A stretch of 64,000 nt of DNA from NCBI RefSeq assembly GCF_014646515.1, contig NZ_BMNK01000027.1:1-64000 (forward strand), written 5' to 3'. Positions 42,452 through 52,743 of this stretch are shown one piece after another. A program made the position numbers and the translations under genes. The notes beneath the pieces were generated by a model. That model did not search any database. It saw only the letters and a list, made by a program, of their open reading frames with translations, and had not been told where the DNA came from. Position 1 is the stretch's first letter. Each line of letters opens with the position of its first letter. Source of the DNA: Nonomuraea glycinis (GTDB lineage Bacteria; Actinomycetota; Actinomycetes; Streptosporangiales; Streptosporangiaceae).

Positions 42452-44733
42452 CAGCGGACGGGCCATGACCGCCCCCTCCGCGTGCCTGAGCCGATCGAAA
42501 GCCGCCGCCGTGCGACCCAACTGGACGAGATCGACGGCGATGTCATTCTGGATCTCGCCGTCCACCTGCACGCTCACGAGTCGCAGAGCCAGGCTCATCG
42601 CGCGCTCCAGAACCTCGGCCGACTCCGCCGGCCGGCCGAGCCGAGCCAGGTCCTGACCCGTCTCCCAGAGGCCGATGATCTCCATGCGGCAGTCACCGGC
42701 GAGCCGGTACAGCTCGACGGCCCTCTTGCCGTGCCTGAGAGCGGCCTCGTCGCGGCCCGCCGCGTCATGGACGCGGCGTAGGTCGCTGTGCACCAATCCC
42801 TGCTCAAGGGCCATGCCGCGCTCGACATAGATGGACAGCGCCGCCGTCAGGAGCTCGAGCGCCTCGACATCGGCCCCGACGCAGAACCTCGCGCCCGCCA
42901 GGCCGCGCAGGACATGCGCCTCCCCGACCACGTCATGCTCCTGCCAGGCCGCACGCAGGGCTGCTTGCATGACGTCCGTCCATTCCTGGAAGTAGCCGGC
43001 TCGCTGGAGATACCGCTGCATGGTGAGCGCGAGCTGCCACGGCACGATTCCGTACCCGAGGTCGGCGGCGAGCCGAACCGCCTCCACGAGCACCTGCTGG
43101 TGGCAGGCGAACCACGCGATCGCCGCGTTGTACGTCGCAGGACACTCGGGCACGACGCCGGGCAGCGGCGGGGGCGGGACAGCCGGCGTCCGGTGGGGCT
43201 GGAGCAGCATCTGGGCGTTGAAGCCGCTGTGCAGATAGTGCTGGAGCAGACGACGGGTCGCGGTATCGCGCTCCATCGCGGATTCGCCGGCCAGAAGAAG
43301 TTCCTCCGCGTACGCCTTGACCAGCACGTGCGACGAGAAACAACCGGTGTCGTCCTCGGTCACCAGCGCCGCCTCCGTCAGCTCCGCCAGTGCGGCCCGG
43401 GTGCTCTGCGGCTCCCGGCCCGACAGGCTGATGCAGGCAGCGGCCGTCACTCCCGGGCCGAGTGCCAGCGACATCAGCCGGAAGAGGCGAGCGGCTTCCG
43501 CACTCAACGCGCGGTACGACCACGAGAAGGCGGTACGCGGATCGGGAAGGTCCTGGCCGCCAGGGAACGCGCCGAGCCGGTCGGCTCCGTCCCGGAGCTC
43601 GGCGACCGCATCGTCCAGTGACAACGTCGGGTGGGCGATCAGCCTCGCCGCCAGGCTCGCGAGCGCCAGCGGCAGACGACCGCAGAGCTCGACGAGCTCA
43701 TCCACGGTGCTCCGCCCAGCGGTGTGGGCCGTTCCTCCCGCCGCTTGCGCGGGAAGACGGCGCACGAGCAGTTCCCGTGCCACGGCATGATCGGGCACGT
43801 CGACCCGTAGCAGGTGAGCGCCGTAGAAGGTGGCGAGATCGGCCAGCCGACGGCGGCTGGTGATCACCACCAGGCTGCCGGCGGCGCTCGGCAGTAACGG
43901 CCGGACCTGAGCGGCGTCTTGGACGTTGTCCAGCAGCAGCAGGAACCGCTTTCCTGCGGTGAGGCTGCGATAGGTGCCCACGCGCGCGTCGAACGTGTCC
44001 GGCATGTTCGACGCGGGGACGCCCAGGGCGTACAACAGCGAACTCAGCGCATCGGCGGCGGTCAGGCCGCCTTCCTCGCGCCGATCTCCCGACAGGTCGA
44101 GATAGAGCTGACCGTCGGCGAACTCACCGGCGATCGCGTGCGCGAAGTGCGCCGCCAGTGTGGACTTGCCGACGCCGCCCATGCCGTCCAGCGCCACGAC
44201 CAGCGGGCTGATGCTGATCCCGCGATCGGCACGCATGCGTGCCAGTAGTGTCGTCAGCCTTTCCCGTTCGGGCGCCCGGCCGACGAACAGGGGGAGGCCG
44301 GGCGGCAGCCGAGCCGGATGCACGAGCGAGACCGCTGCCTCTGCCGGCGGCACGCTCTGGGTGAGCACTCGCCGGTGCGCCGCCTGAAGATCGTGTCCAG
44401 GGGCGATGCCGAGGTCGTCGGACAGGCGTACGCGGATCTCCTCGAAAAGGCTCAGCGCCTCGTCCCGGAGACCCAGCGCGGCGAGGGCGATGATCAGACC
44501 GGCGTAGACGGGCTCGTCGAACCGGCTCATCCGCGCCGCCAGCCGCAGCGGTGCGAGGACGAGCGACGGGCGGCGGAGCCGGACCGCGAGGTCGGCCGCA
44601 GAGACCGCCGCGTCGAGAAACTCGCGGTCGATGCGGGCGAAGGCCGCCATGGCCCCCGCGCTGTCGGCGAGGGCCTCTCCCGCATTGCCGTGACACAGCG
44701 GCAGGGCTCGCGCGTAGTGTTCGAGCGCGTTCT
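42386..44733 (-). pseudogene. BTAD/NB-ARC regulator (AfsR-like), copy 2, beheaded by an IS
   Basis: From about 44733 the frame reads SSENALEHYARALPLCHGNA, the middle of a BTAD domain, then NB-ARC motifs (ALDGMGGVGKSTLAAHFAHA, RFLLLLDNVQDAAQVRPLL), FSWSYRALSAEAARLFRLMS and about 300 residues of helical repeats to the stop. The winged-helix domain and first half of BTAD, present in the paralogue at 35659, are missing; in their place is the left end of the rve-type IS. Open frame continues into IS sequence to 44908 but without a plausible start. If expressed it could not bind DNA by itself. Confidence 0.8.
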
Positions 44734-44830
44734 CCGAGCTCTGGCCACTCAGGAGACGGAACCAAGTGCGGCAGGATGGTCGGCCGTGCTCCTTCGCCTG
44801 GCCTACCTCACTAACGCGAACCTGCGCCAC
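44734..44830 (+). mobile_element. Left-end fragment of the rve-type IS, copy C
   Basis: GAGCTCTGGCCACTCAGG, then GCGGCAGGATGGTCGGCCGT and the first codons VLLRLAYLTNAN match the flank and start of IS copies A and B almost exactly. About 100 bp remain before unrelated sequence. It interrupts the regulator at 42386. Sequence 44831-45000 contains no supportable gene. Confidence 0.75.
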
Positions 44831-45029
44831 TTCAGGACTGCGGCCACCGCCTTGGTCAAGGCCGATCGTCGAACAGATGATCACTCGGCGGGTGCCGCTG
44901 GACCGCACACTGGAAACTCTCGGGCCTGGGACGACGTCAAGGTCGTCATCGACCTCACCGCATAGCGGAACTTCCCACGTCGGCTACTCAGCGTGACCTG
45001 TGGGTATGCCTCCGCCAAGGGGGACTTCT

Positions 45030-46430
45030 ATGATCATCAAACGAGCCCGTCAAGAGCGCCTGAGGCACGTCGTGTTCATCGCCGCGGCCGCGGCCGCCGG
45101 CGGATTTCTGTTCGGGTACGACAGCGCCGTCATCAACGGCGCGGTAGTTGGTATCCAGAACCACTTCCGGGTGGGACCGGTCGAGACCGGGGTCGTGGTG
45201 GCGATCGCGCTGCTGGGCTCGGCCGCAGGTGCCTGGACCGGCGGAAGGCTGGCCGACCAGCTGGGGCGTACGAGGTCCATGCAGGTGGCGGCACTGCTGT
45301 TCATGATCAGCTCGATCGGGCAGATGCTGCCGTTCACGGTTTGGGATCTCGGCTTCTGGCGAGTGATCGCGGGCTTTGCGATCGGCATGGCGTCGATGCT
45401 CGCGCCCACGTACATCGCCGAGGTGGCGCCGCCCGCCTACCGCGGCCGGCTGGGGTCGTTCCAGCAGTTGGCCATCGTGCTCGGCATCGCCGTCTCACAG
45501 CTCGTCAACTACGTGATCGCCAGTATCGCCGGTGGCAACGTCAGCAACCACCTGGGGCCGCTGCAGGCCTGGCAGTGGATGCTGGGCGCCTGCGCGATCC
45601 CAGCCCTGCTGTATCTGCTGCTCGCATTGAAACTCCCCGAATCGCCCCGCTATCTGATCATGTCGGGCCGCACCCGGCAGGTGCGCGAGGTGCTGACTGA
45701 GATCGAGGGTGAAGACGTGGACCTCGACGAGCGCATCGCGGAGATCCAGCACGTGGTGCGCACCGAACGCGTGCCGGGGATGAAGGACCTGCGCGGTCCG
45801 GCGCTCGGGCTGCTGCCGATCGTCTGGATCGGCATCACTCTGTCGGCCTTCCAGCAGTTCGTCGGCATCAACGTGATCTTCTACTACTCGACCGTACTGT
45901 GGCAGTCGGTCGGCATCAACCAGAGCGAGTCCTTGCTGATCAGCTTCTCCAGCTCGATCATCAACATCATCGGCACGGTGATCGCGATGGCGCTGGTGGA
46001 CAAGATCGGCCGCAAGCCACTGCTCATGATCGGCTCGGTGGGGATGACCATCGCGCTGGCCACCACGGCGTGGGCGTTCAGCGCGGCCAGGGTGACCGAC
46101 GGCAGGGTTACGCTGCCGGACCAGCAGGGGCTGATCGCGCTCGTCGCCGCCAACGCGTTCGTGCTGTTCTTCGCACTGTCGTGGGGTGTGGTGGTCTGGG
46201 TGCTGCTCGGCGAGATGTTCCCCAACCGCATCCGCGCCGCAGCCCTGGGCGTCGCCGCTGCGGCCCAGTGGCTCGCCAACTGGCTGATATCAGTCTCGTT
46301 CCCGGCCCTCGCGGAGTGGAATCTTTCGCTCACTTATGCCGGGTACGCCGTCATGGCGCTGCTGTCGTTCATCTTCGTTGCCAGATGGATCAAGGAGACC
46401 AAGGGCCGCAAGCTGGAGGAAATGGGCTGA
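45030..46430 (+). CDS. Sugar-porter family MFS transporter
   Basis: The 466-residue protein has twelve predicted helices and sugar-porter signatures: GFLFGYDSAVINGAVVGI, GGRLADQLGRTRSMQVAAL, PESPRYLIMSGR after helix 6, and FQQFVGINVIFYYSTVLWQS in helix 7. It probably imports a sugar or polyol with protons. GGGGG at 45019-45023 precedes ATG 45030. It is single and ends at a strong hairpin. The SMP-30 gene two genes on might handle its substrate, but that is speculative. Confidence 0.9.
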   Translation: MIIKRARQERLRHVVFIAAAAAAGGFLFGYDSAVINGAVVGIQNHFRVGPVETGVVVAIALLGSAAGAWTGGRLADQLGRTRSMQVAALLFMISSIGQMLPFTVWDLGFWRVIAGFAIGMASMLAPTYIAEVAPPAYRGRLGSFQQLAIVLGIAVSQLVNYVIASIAGGNVSNHLGPLQAWQWMLGACAIPALLYLLLALKLPESPRYLIMSGRTRQVREVLTEIEGEDVDLDERIAEIQHVVRTERVPGMKDLRGPALGLLPIVWIGITLSAFQQFVGINVIFYYSTVLWQSVGINQSESLLISFSSSIINIIGTVIAMALVDKIGRKPLLMIGSVGMTIALATTAWAFSAARVTDGRVTLPDQQGLIALVAANAFVLFFALSWGVVVWVLLGEMFPNRIRAAALGVAAAAQWLANWLISVSFPALAEWNLSLTYAGYAVMALLSFIFVARWIKETKGRKLEEMG

Positions 46431-46445
46431 CCCGCTTAGTACGGC

Positions 46446-46475
46446 CGTGGTGACCCGCCCGCGCGGGACACCACG
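46446..46475. terminator. Hairpin after the MFS gene
   Basis: CGTGGTG-A-CCCGC pairs with GCGGG-A-CACCACG over a 4-nt loop, 12 bp with one A-A mismatch, starting 15 nt after the stop. The rest of 46476-46763 has no supportable gene. It can also stop transcripts from the minus strand. Confidence 0.6.
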
Positions 46476-46763
46476 AGGCCTAGGTGTGACGACGGGGACC
46501 TCGTCCCTGGCGTGACGGGATAGGACGAGCCCGAGCATGTTGACGTACGCAGTGATCCGCTCTGCCTGGTGCCGAGTCGACCGTGGCCACCGTTTACAAG
46601 GCCGAGACCTTGGTGATGATCAGCAGCGCAGCACGACAACGAAACTCGAACCGAGCAGGTGGTCGGCGATCTCCTTGCGCACCACCACCCGGTAGCAGAC
46701 AGGCGGGCTGGTCGGCGAGGCAGGCCGACAACACCCCCGGTGCACCTGCTGGACGGCGGAAGG

Positions 46764-47978
46764 CTAGTGTCGCCGACGTGATGTGAACCGGGCCGCTTGT
46801 TCACGGGCGCGTGGGGGGATGGCGTCGCGATGTGGCCCGTCGTCGGGATCGACCTCATGTCGCAGTTGGACGCAGTCCTCGAGCAGCGCGCCGTACAACG
46901 TCCAGAGGGGTGAACGCGAATCGATCTCTGCCATCTGCCTGCGGGCAGCGCGTTCGAGGTGCTCGCCTTCCGCTACGGCGGCGCGCAGGCGGAGCAGGTC
47001 CCCGCCGCTGCCAGGGGCGACCAGCAGTTGCTCGAAACAAGCGTAAGCCTTCCCGACCGCATTCAGCAGGTCGGCGAAAACCTGGGGAAAACTGCCGGTC
47101 TCGTGCTGTCCTGGTAGGCCGCGAACCCCGGCGGCCAGGTCGGCGAGGGCACGGGTGACGCCGCGCAGTTGAAGACAGGCGTGCTCCAGGCATAGGGCAG
47201 CCTGCATGATGCGGCGCAGGCGCTGGCGGGTTCGCGCCCGACGTAGGGTGAAACGCAGGGACTCAGTCGCTCGTTCGGCGCTCTCATGGGCCGAACGCAG
47301 TCTGACGGACATGCGTCTGGCGCGGGCCAGCCATTTTTGCGCTTGGTGGGCGGTCCAGGATTGCTTGACGCCTTCCGCCAGGTCGGAGCAAAGGTCGGCG
47401 AGATCATCGGCCAGGTCGGCCATGTCCTTGGCGGCCCGACCCACGTGACGGGGCGGGATCACCAGTATGAGCGTGGCTCCGACGAGCGCGCCGATGACAA
47501 TGTCGAGCAGCCGCGCCATGCCGTACTCGCGGCCCAGGGTGAATACGAGTAGAGCGGTGATGGGCGCCTGCGTGTTCTGCCACGGTATGCCGACGGTTCT
47601 GCTGACCACCAGCGCGACCGCGACCAGGACGGCCATGGTGGCGGCGCTGGTGCCGAACACCTGCACGAAGCCGATGGCAGCCGCCAGCCCGACCAGCACC
47701 GCGATGGTCTGCTGGACGGCCTGGATCAGGGTGCTGTAGGCGGTCGCTGTCACCGACAACAGCACGCCGGTGGGAGCGAGCACTGGCTGAGGTGAGCCGA
47801 TCAGTTCGGTGGAGATCCACCAAGCCACCAGGCAGCCGACGGTGACCGTCGCCGTCGGCATCAGCAACTGCCTCTCACGCCGCACCCAGCGGCGTAGCCC
47901 CCGCCGCCGCCATCGACCCAAGCCGGGGACTAGGTCAGTCCACCTGTCCAGCCATCGCCTCGCGGCGGAAAATGCCAT
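46764..47978 (-). CDS. FUSC/aromatic acid exporter-like membrane protein
   Basis: The product has a basic N-terminus (RRWRRRGLRRWVRRERQ-like) followed by about six helices (LMPTATVTVGCLVAWWIST, AVQQTIAVLVGLAAAIGFVQ, SAATMAVLVAVALVVSRTVG, LLDIVIGALVGATLILVIP) and then a 230-residue cytoplasmic helical domain. That is the layout of the FUSC/ArAE family of efflux-type proteins. ATG 47978 follows GAGGGTGCGG; GTG 48032 would add 18 residues. The substrate is unknown. Confidence 0.75.
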   Translation of the reverse strand: MAFSAARRWLDRWTDLVPGLGRWRRRGLRRWVRRERQLLMPTATVTVGCLVAWWISTELIGSPQPVLAPTGVLLSVTATAYSTLIQAVQQTIAVLVGLAAAIGFVQVFGTSAATMAVLVAVALVVSRTVGIPWQNTQAPITALLVFTLGREYGMARLLDIVIGALVGATLILVIPPRHVGRAAKDMADLADDLADLCSDLAEGVKQSWTAHQAQKWLARARRMSVRLRSAHESAERATESLRFTLRRARTRQRLRRIMQAALCLEHACLQLRGVTRALADLAAGVRGLPGQHETGSFPQVFADLLNAVGKAYACFEQLLVAPGSGGDLLRLRAAVAEGEHLERAARRQMAEIDSRSPLWTLYGALLEDCVQLRHEVDPDDGPHRDAIPPRAREQAARFTSRRRH

Positions 47979-48315
47979 CACCGCACCCTCAGACGTGGTG
48001 CCCCACCTGGTGGCTTCCGGGTCGTCTTTCACCTTTTATCGTGAGGCTGCCCGCGTCGGGTAGCGGGCGCTCCGTTTTCGAGCGGCATTTTGCCCTCACC
48101 AGGCCTCTCGAGAACACGGCGGTGGATCGAGTGCCGACGTCGCTGACCGGCAGGAGACCTCTCAACGTCCATCCCGGTAATCGGTGGACATCGCGGTGGC
48201 GTTGGTGGACGAGGCTGAGCTGCCGCGACACCGCTTGGTGAGGTACGTGGTCGGCTACGACAGTTCTGGCAGCATGAGCGGCACGTGTCCCGTGAGACTT
48301 GTCAAGGAGATCGGC

Positions 48316-49179
48316 ATGACCATCGCCTCGTACCCCGTGACCGACCCTGTCGCCGAGCACGGGGAAGGGCCCGTCTGGTCTGGCCAGTGGGGCGGACTGC
48401 GGTGGGTCGACATGCTGGCCGGCGACGTGCTGATGCTCGACCCCGACGGCAACGTACGCCGCCGCCATGTGGCAAAGGTCGCCGCTGTCGTACGGCCGCG
48501 CGTGTCGGGCGGCTACGTGGTCGCGGCAGAACGCGAGCTGCTGCTGGCCGACTCCGATGACCTGGACGCCCCGCTGCGCTCGCTCGGCGAGGCGTGGAAC
48601 GACCCTGCGATCCGGATGAACGAGGGCGGTTGCGACCCCGACGGCCGCTTCTACATTGGCACCATGGCCTACGACGAGAGTCCCGGACGCGGCTCGTTCT
48701 ACGTGGCCGAACTCGATGGGACGCTGCGGGTGGTCCTGCCCGAGGTGACGATCTCCAACGGCTTCGACTTCAGCCCGGACGGCTCCCTCGCCTACTACAC
48801 CGACACCGCGACCGGGCGCGTGGACGTGTTCGACTATGATCCGGAGGGCGGGCTCAGCGGGCGCCGCCCGTTCGTATTCATCGACCGGGAGGTCGGGGCT
48901 CCGGACGGCCTGACAGTCGATGACGAGGGCGGCGTGTGGGTGGCGCTGTGGCAGGGAGCAGCCGTCCACCGCTACGACGTCGGCGGCCGCCTCGACGCGG
49001 TCGTCGGCCTGCCGGTACGCAAGGTCACCTCGGTCGCCTTCGGAGGCGAGAATCTGGACCGCCTGTTCATCACCACCTCGGCGCGGGACGTGGACCGCGC
49101 TGAGCAGCCGGAGGCGGGGTCCCTCTTCGCCGCCGACCCCGGCGTGCCAGGTCGCCCGGTCCTGCCGACAACACTCTGA
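48316..49179 (+). CDS. SMP-30/gluconolactonase family lactonase
   Basis: The 287-residue protein is a six-bladed propeller hydrolase: metal ligand Glu in EHGEGPVWSG, then MNEGGCDPDGRFYIGTMAYD, EVTISNGFDFSPDGSLAYYT and GAPDGLTVDDEGGVWVAL, which carry the Asn and Asp ligands seen in SMP-30/regucalcin. It would open sugar lactones using a divalent cation. The ATG follows AAGGAG at 48303-48308; longer in-frame starts lack the fold. Upstream 48033-48302 appears to be promoter region only. Confidence 0.88.
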   Translation: MTIASYPVTDPVAEHGEGPVWSGQWGGLRWVDMLAGDVLMLDPDGNVRRRHVAKVAAVVRPRVSGGYVVAAERELLLADSDDLDAPLRSLGEAWNDPAIRMNEGGCDPDGRFYIGTMAYDESPGRGSFYVAELDGTLRVVLPEVTISNGFDFSPDGSLAYYTDTATGRVDVFDYDPEGGLSGRRPFVFIDREVGAPDGLTVDDEGGVWVALWQGAAVHRYDVGGRLDAVVGLPVRKVTSVAFGGENLDRLFITTSARDVDRAEQPEAGSLFAADPGVPGRPVLPTTL

Positions 49180-49542
49180 CCGGGTGCTCTATCTTCCTGG
49201 CCCAAAACGACGAAGCCGCCCGTCCGGAGTACGCCGACCTGCACGCCACCCCGATGTCGCGCGGTGGTCGCAGCGGAAGTCTGCCTGAACTCAGTCGGTG
49301 CTGATCCTGCGGTGGAAGGTCCACGGTTCCCATCACGGTCAAGCCAGACCGGGAGGGGCGTCGGAAGTGTGCGTGGTCGCCGGACGAGCATTCCGTTGCC
49401 CAGCGTGCGGAGCGGAGGCGACAACAGGGGCAGAGGGCAACGGGACGGCCAGAGCCGTGGCCCTGGCGAGTCCGCCCGGCCCGGCTTCGGCTGCGGCGCG
49501 ACGGTCTCCAAGCTGGTGACCTGGCCGCCCTGTCGGTGGCGC
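49180..49542. other. Interval without a supportable gene
   Basis: Between the convergent lactonase and NADH dehydrogenase genes I see only open frames created by high GC, with no ribosome sites or domains. A clear terminator hairpin is not evident. Confidence 0.4.
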
Positions 49543-50763
49543 TCACTGACTGACGCTGGTGGCGGCGTGGCGTGGACCGGCGTACCGCCAGAAGAAGTTG
49601 ACCAGCACGGTGATCCGGTTGCGCCCGCCCAGCAGGTACGCCACATGAATGAAGATCCACACCAGCCACGCCGGCCACCCACGCATGGTCAATCCGTTGG
49701 ACAGCTGCAACACGGCCTCGGCCCGGCCCACGGTCGCCATGATCCCCGGATCCCGGTACGAGAACGGCCGCAGCGGCAGTCCCTGAGCCGCCGCCAGGAT
49801 CTGCTTGCCCACGTGCTCTCCCATCTGGATCGCCGGCTGAGCGAGCTGGGGCAGTTGCTCGGGCGGTCCGGCCAGGTCGCCGGCCACGAAGATCTCGGGA
49901 TGCTTCGGCACATTCAAAGCCTCGGTGACCCTGATCCTGCCGCCCTTGGTCTGCGGCAGCCCCCATTCCGCCACGTAGGCGGGCGCAGTCACGCCGAGCG
50001 CCCACACGGTCACGTCGCTCGGCACGTGCGTCCCGTCGACGATCCCCACTGCATCCGGTTCCACGGATGCCACTGTGGCGCCCAGCCGCAGCCGCACCCC
50101 TCGCTTGCGCAGCGCGGCTGCCGCCGCATTTCGCAGCCGCGGCTTGTACGGCGACAGCACGAAGTCGAAGCGCTCCACCAGCGTCACGCTCGTCTGGTCG
50201 GGACGAATCTCGGGATGCGTCAGCGGCAGCGTGCGCCGCCGCAGCTCGGCCAGCGTCCCGGCAATCTCGACGCCGGTCGAGCCCCCGCCCACCACCACGA
50301 CGTGGACGCTGTCGCGCCGGCCCGCCACCGCTTCCTCCAGGCAGTGCTGGAGCCGCCGTCGCAACGCTGCCGCGTCGTTGAGCGAATAAAGCGGCTGTGC
50401 GTTCTCCGGCGCCCCCGGCACGTCGTACCAGTTGGTGGTCACACCGGTGGCCAGCACGAGAAAGTCGTAGTCCAGCGTGCTTCCGTCACCCAACTCCACG
50501 CGCCGCTTCTCGGGCAGCACCGTGCTTAGCGCACCCCGACGCGCGCGCACGTTCGGCCACTTGGCGGCGTAGGTCCTGACGGGGTATGACACGTCGGACA
50601 TGCTCATCCCGGCCGTGGCCACTTGGTAGAGCAGGGGTTGGAAGGTCGAGTACGGGTTGTGGTCGACCAGCGTGACCAGCGCGCCTGCCTTGGCCAGCGT
50701 TCGCGCCGCGGCCAATCCGGCGAAACCCGCCCCCACGACCACAACGCGAGTTCTTCGTCTCAT
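49543..50763 (-). CDS. ndh: Type II NADH:quinone dehydrogenase-like flavoprotein
   Basis: The 406-residue protein starts RTRVVVVGAGFAGLAAARTL (FAD GxGxxG), with STFQPLLYQVATAGMSMSDV typical of NDH-2, a second GxGxxG for NADH in HVVVVGGGSTGVEIAGTLAE, and EIFVAGDLAGPPEQLPQLAQ near the end, including the quinone-side AQPAIQMGEHVG. The C-terminal amphipathic or hydrophobic stretch (LVWIFIHVAYLLGGRNRIT) would dock it to the membrane. It oxidises NADH without pumping protons. ATG 50763 has GGAG six bases upstream. Confidence 0.88.
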   Translation of the reverse strand: MRRRTRVVVVGAGFAGLAAARTLAKAGALVTLVDHNPYSTFQPLLYQVATAGMSMSDVSYPVRTYAAKWPNVRARRGALSTVLPEKRRVELGDGSTLDYDFLVLATGVTTNWYDVPGAPENAQPLYSLNDAAALRRRLQHCLEEAVAGRRDSVHVVVVGGGSTGVEIAGTLAELRRRTLPLTHPEIRPDQTSVTLVERFDFVLSPYKPRLRNAAAAALRKRGVRLRLGATVASVEPDAVGIVDGTHVPSDVTVWALGVTAPAYVAEWGLPQTKGGRIRVTEALNVPKHPEIFVAGDLAGPPEQLPQLAQPAIQMGEHVGKQILAAAQGLPLRPFSYRDPGIMATVGRAEAVLQLSNGLTMRGWPAWLVWIFIHVAYLLGGRNRITVLVNFFWRYAGPRHAATSVSQ

Positions 50764-50969
50764 GACCATCTCCGTGCCCCGTGCCACCCCCTCGGAGGCC
50801 TATAGCATGCCCAGTGTCCGTTAAATCTGCGAGATGCATGAATTGCGATTCGTGGATTGACCTGGGCGTATGCAAGACCGTTTTGCTGATAGTGGTTGAT
50901 CAGGCTCGTCCAGTACCGTCTCGACGCTCCAGGCGGACCTGTTCGAGATCGTCAGGCATCGACACGGGC

Positions 50970-51626
50970 TCATCGCTGTCCCAGACCGGCGATGAGACCG
51001 ACGGACACCGCGATAACGACGGTGCCGAAAAGATAGGAAAGCAGGGCGTGCCCGAAGGCGACCTTCCGGATGCGCGTGCTGGCCAGCACATTGTCTGATA
51101 CTCCGTAAGCCATCCCCACGGTGAACGCCGTGTAGGCGAAGTCGCTATAGCTCGGCGGCTCCTCCTGCCGGAAGTCGATGCCTCCGTCAACCTCGACGTA
51201 GTACAAGCGTGCGTACTTGAGGGCGAAAACGGTGTTCGTCAAAGTCCAGGACAGGACCACGGTCACCAAACTCAAGATCACCGCGGTCACGACAACTGGG
51301 TCCTGATCGCTGCCCGGGCGGAGGAGGGCGGCCACGACGGCCGCGAGACTGGCCACCGCGGCGATCAGGATGCCCGTGTCGGTGGTGTGCGTCCCGCCTT
51401 CCTCTTCGGCGATGCGCTTGGTCCCTTCGTGGTCCTGCGACCAGCTGATCTGCCACGCCCACGCCAGGACGAGGGAAACAGCCACATCCCAGGTGACGAA
51501 GAAGAACAGTTCAGGGGCGCCGATGAGCGCGACGCATCCGCCGGCCACGGCCCCGAGCAGGACGCACATCAAAACCCGCCGCAAGGAAAGTATCCGCCGT
51601 CCGCGACGCTCCCACGCTGCCATCAC
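50970..51626 (-). CDS. DUF1345 membrane protein
   Basis: The 218-residue protein has about five membrane helices (VLMCVLLGAVAGGCVALIGA, FFVTWDVAVSLVLAWAWQIS, TGILIAAVASLAAVVAALL, VVVTAVILSLVTVVLSWTLT, LLSYLFGTVVIAVSVGLIAG) and the DUF1345 hallmark FALKYARLYYVEVDGGIDF followed by PSYSDFAYTAFTVGMAYGVS. Function is unknown. It stands apart on the minus strand near the stress genes. Confidence 0.82.
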   Translation of the reverse strand: MMAAWERRGRRILSLRRVLMCVLLGAVAGGCVALIGAPELFFFVTWDVAVSLVLAWAWQISWSQDHEGTKRIAEEEGGTHTTDTGILIAAVASLAAVVAALLRPGSDQDPVVVTAVILSLVTVVLSWTLTNTVFALKYARLYYVEVDGGIDFRQEEPPSYSDFAYTAFTVGMAYGVSDNVLASTRIRKVAFGHALLSYLFGTVVIAVSVGLIAGLGQR

Positions 51627-51748
51627 CTGACCAGAGTGTCACAGGACGGGCCGACGTCACTTCTTCGACGTGCGAGTCCAGCGGACGCTCGCTGTCGCCG
51701 GCCGAGACCGAGCTCGAGGAATTGCCCGCCGGCCCGAGCACAGCCAGA

Positions 51749-52600
51749 TCAGCGGCGGTAACCGGCCATGGCCTCCAGCCGTGCGATCCGGTCGGCGATC
51801 GGTGGATGGGTGGAGAAGAGCCTTCCGATGCCCCCGCCACGGAACGGGTTGGCGATCATGAGGTGTGAGGTCGAGGAGAGCCTGCCGGTCTCCGGCAGTG
51901 GCAGTTGCCGGGTGCCCGCATGGATCTTCCGTAGCGCACTGGCCAGCCCGATCGGGTCACGGGTCAGCCGGGCGCCGGACTCGTCGGCCTGATACTCCCG
52001 CGCCCGGGAGATGGCCATCTGGATCATCGCGGCCGCCATCGGCCCGAGGACCATCATCAGGAGAGCCCCGAGGAAGCCGGGACCCTCGTCATCGTCTCCC
52101 CCGCCGAACAACCCGGCCATGTAGGCCAGGTAGGTGACCATCGTGGCCAGGGCCCCTGCCACGGAGGAGATCAGAATGTCGCGGTTGTAGACGTGCGACA
52201 GTTCGTGCCCGAGGACAGCGCGCAGCTCGCGTTCGTTCAGCACCTGGATGATCCCACGGGTCACACAGACTGCGGCATGACGCGGATTGCGCCCGGTGGC
52301 GAACGCGTTGGGCTGCAGGATCGGCGAAACGTACAGCCGGGGCATGGGCTGGCGCGCCTCCTCCGACAGTTCGCGGACCATCTGGTGCAGTGCGGGCCAG
52401 TCACCGGGGCCGACAGGCTGTGCATGCATCGCCGACAGTGCGATCTTGTCAGAGAAGAAGTAGGCGACGCCGTTGGTGACGAGCGAGACCAGGACGGCGA
52501 TCTGGATTCCGGTGCTGCCGCCGAGCCACCACCCCACCAGGATGATCAGAGCAGACAGGGCGCCGAGCAGCGCCGCGGTACGCAGACCGTTGTGACGCAT
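51749..52600 (-). CDS. htpX: HtpX-type M48 membrane metalloprotease
   Basis: The 283-residue protein has two N-terminal helices, zinc motif HELSH at 132-136 (Glu133 catalytic), two further helices (VAGALATMVTYLAYMAGLFG and LGALLMMVLGPMAAAMIQMA) and the third ligand Glu in REYQADESGARLTRD. HtpX cleaves misfolded membrane proteins. AAAGGAGGACGCC precedes the chosen ATG. It lies 143 bp downstream of the chaperone-redox operon and probably has its own promoter. Confidence 0.92.
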   Translation of the reverse strand: MRHNGLRTAALLGALSALIILVGWWLGGSTGIQIAVLVSLVTNGVAYFFSDKIALSAMHAQPVGPGDWPALHQMVRELSEEARQPMPRLYVSPILQPNAFATGRNPRHAAVCVTRGIIQVLNERELRAVLGHELSHVYNRDILISSVAGALATMVTYLAYMAGLFGGGDDDEGPGFLGALLMMVLGPMAAAMIQMAISRAREYQADESGARLTRDPIGLASALRKIHAGTRQLPLPETGRLSSTSHLMIANPFRGGGIGRLFSTHPPIADRIARLEAMAGYRR

Positions 52601-52743
52601 GGCGTCCTCCTTTCTCGAACACATCTACTGCCCATCGCGCTCGAGCCCATCCTCCCTGTGGTGTGGGCCAGGCCTGCCTGTGTCCGAGTAGCCGCCATCC
52701 GATCGCGTGGCGAGCAGAGGCAGCAGCAACGCGCCGAGTCTCG

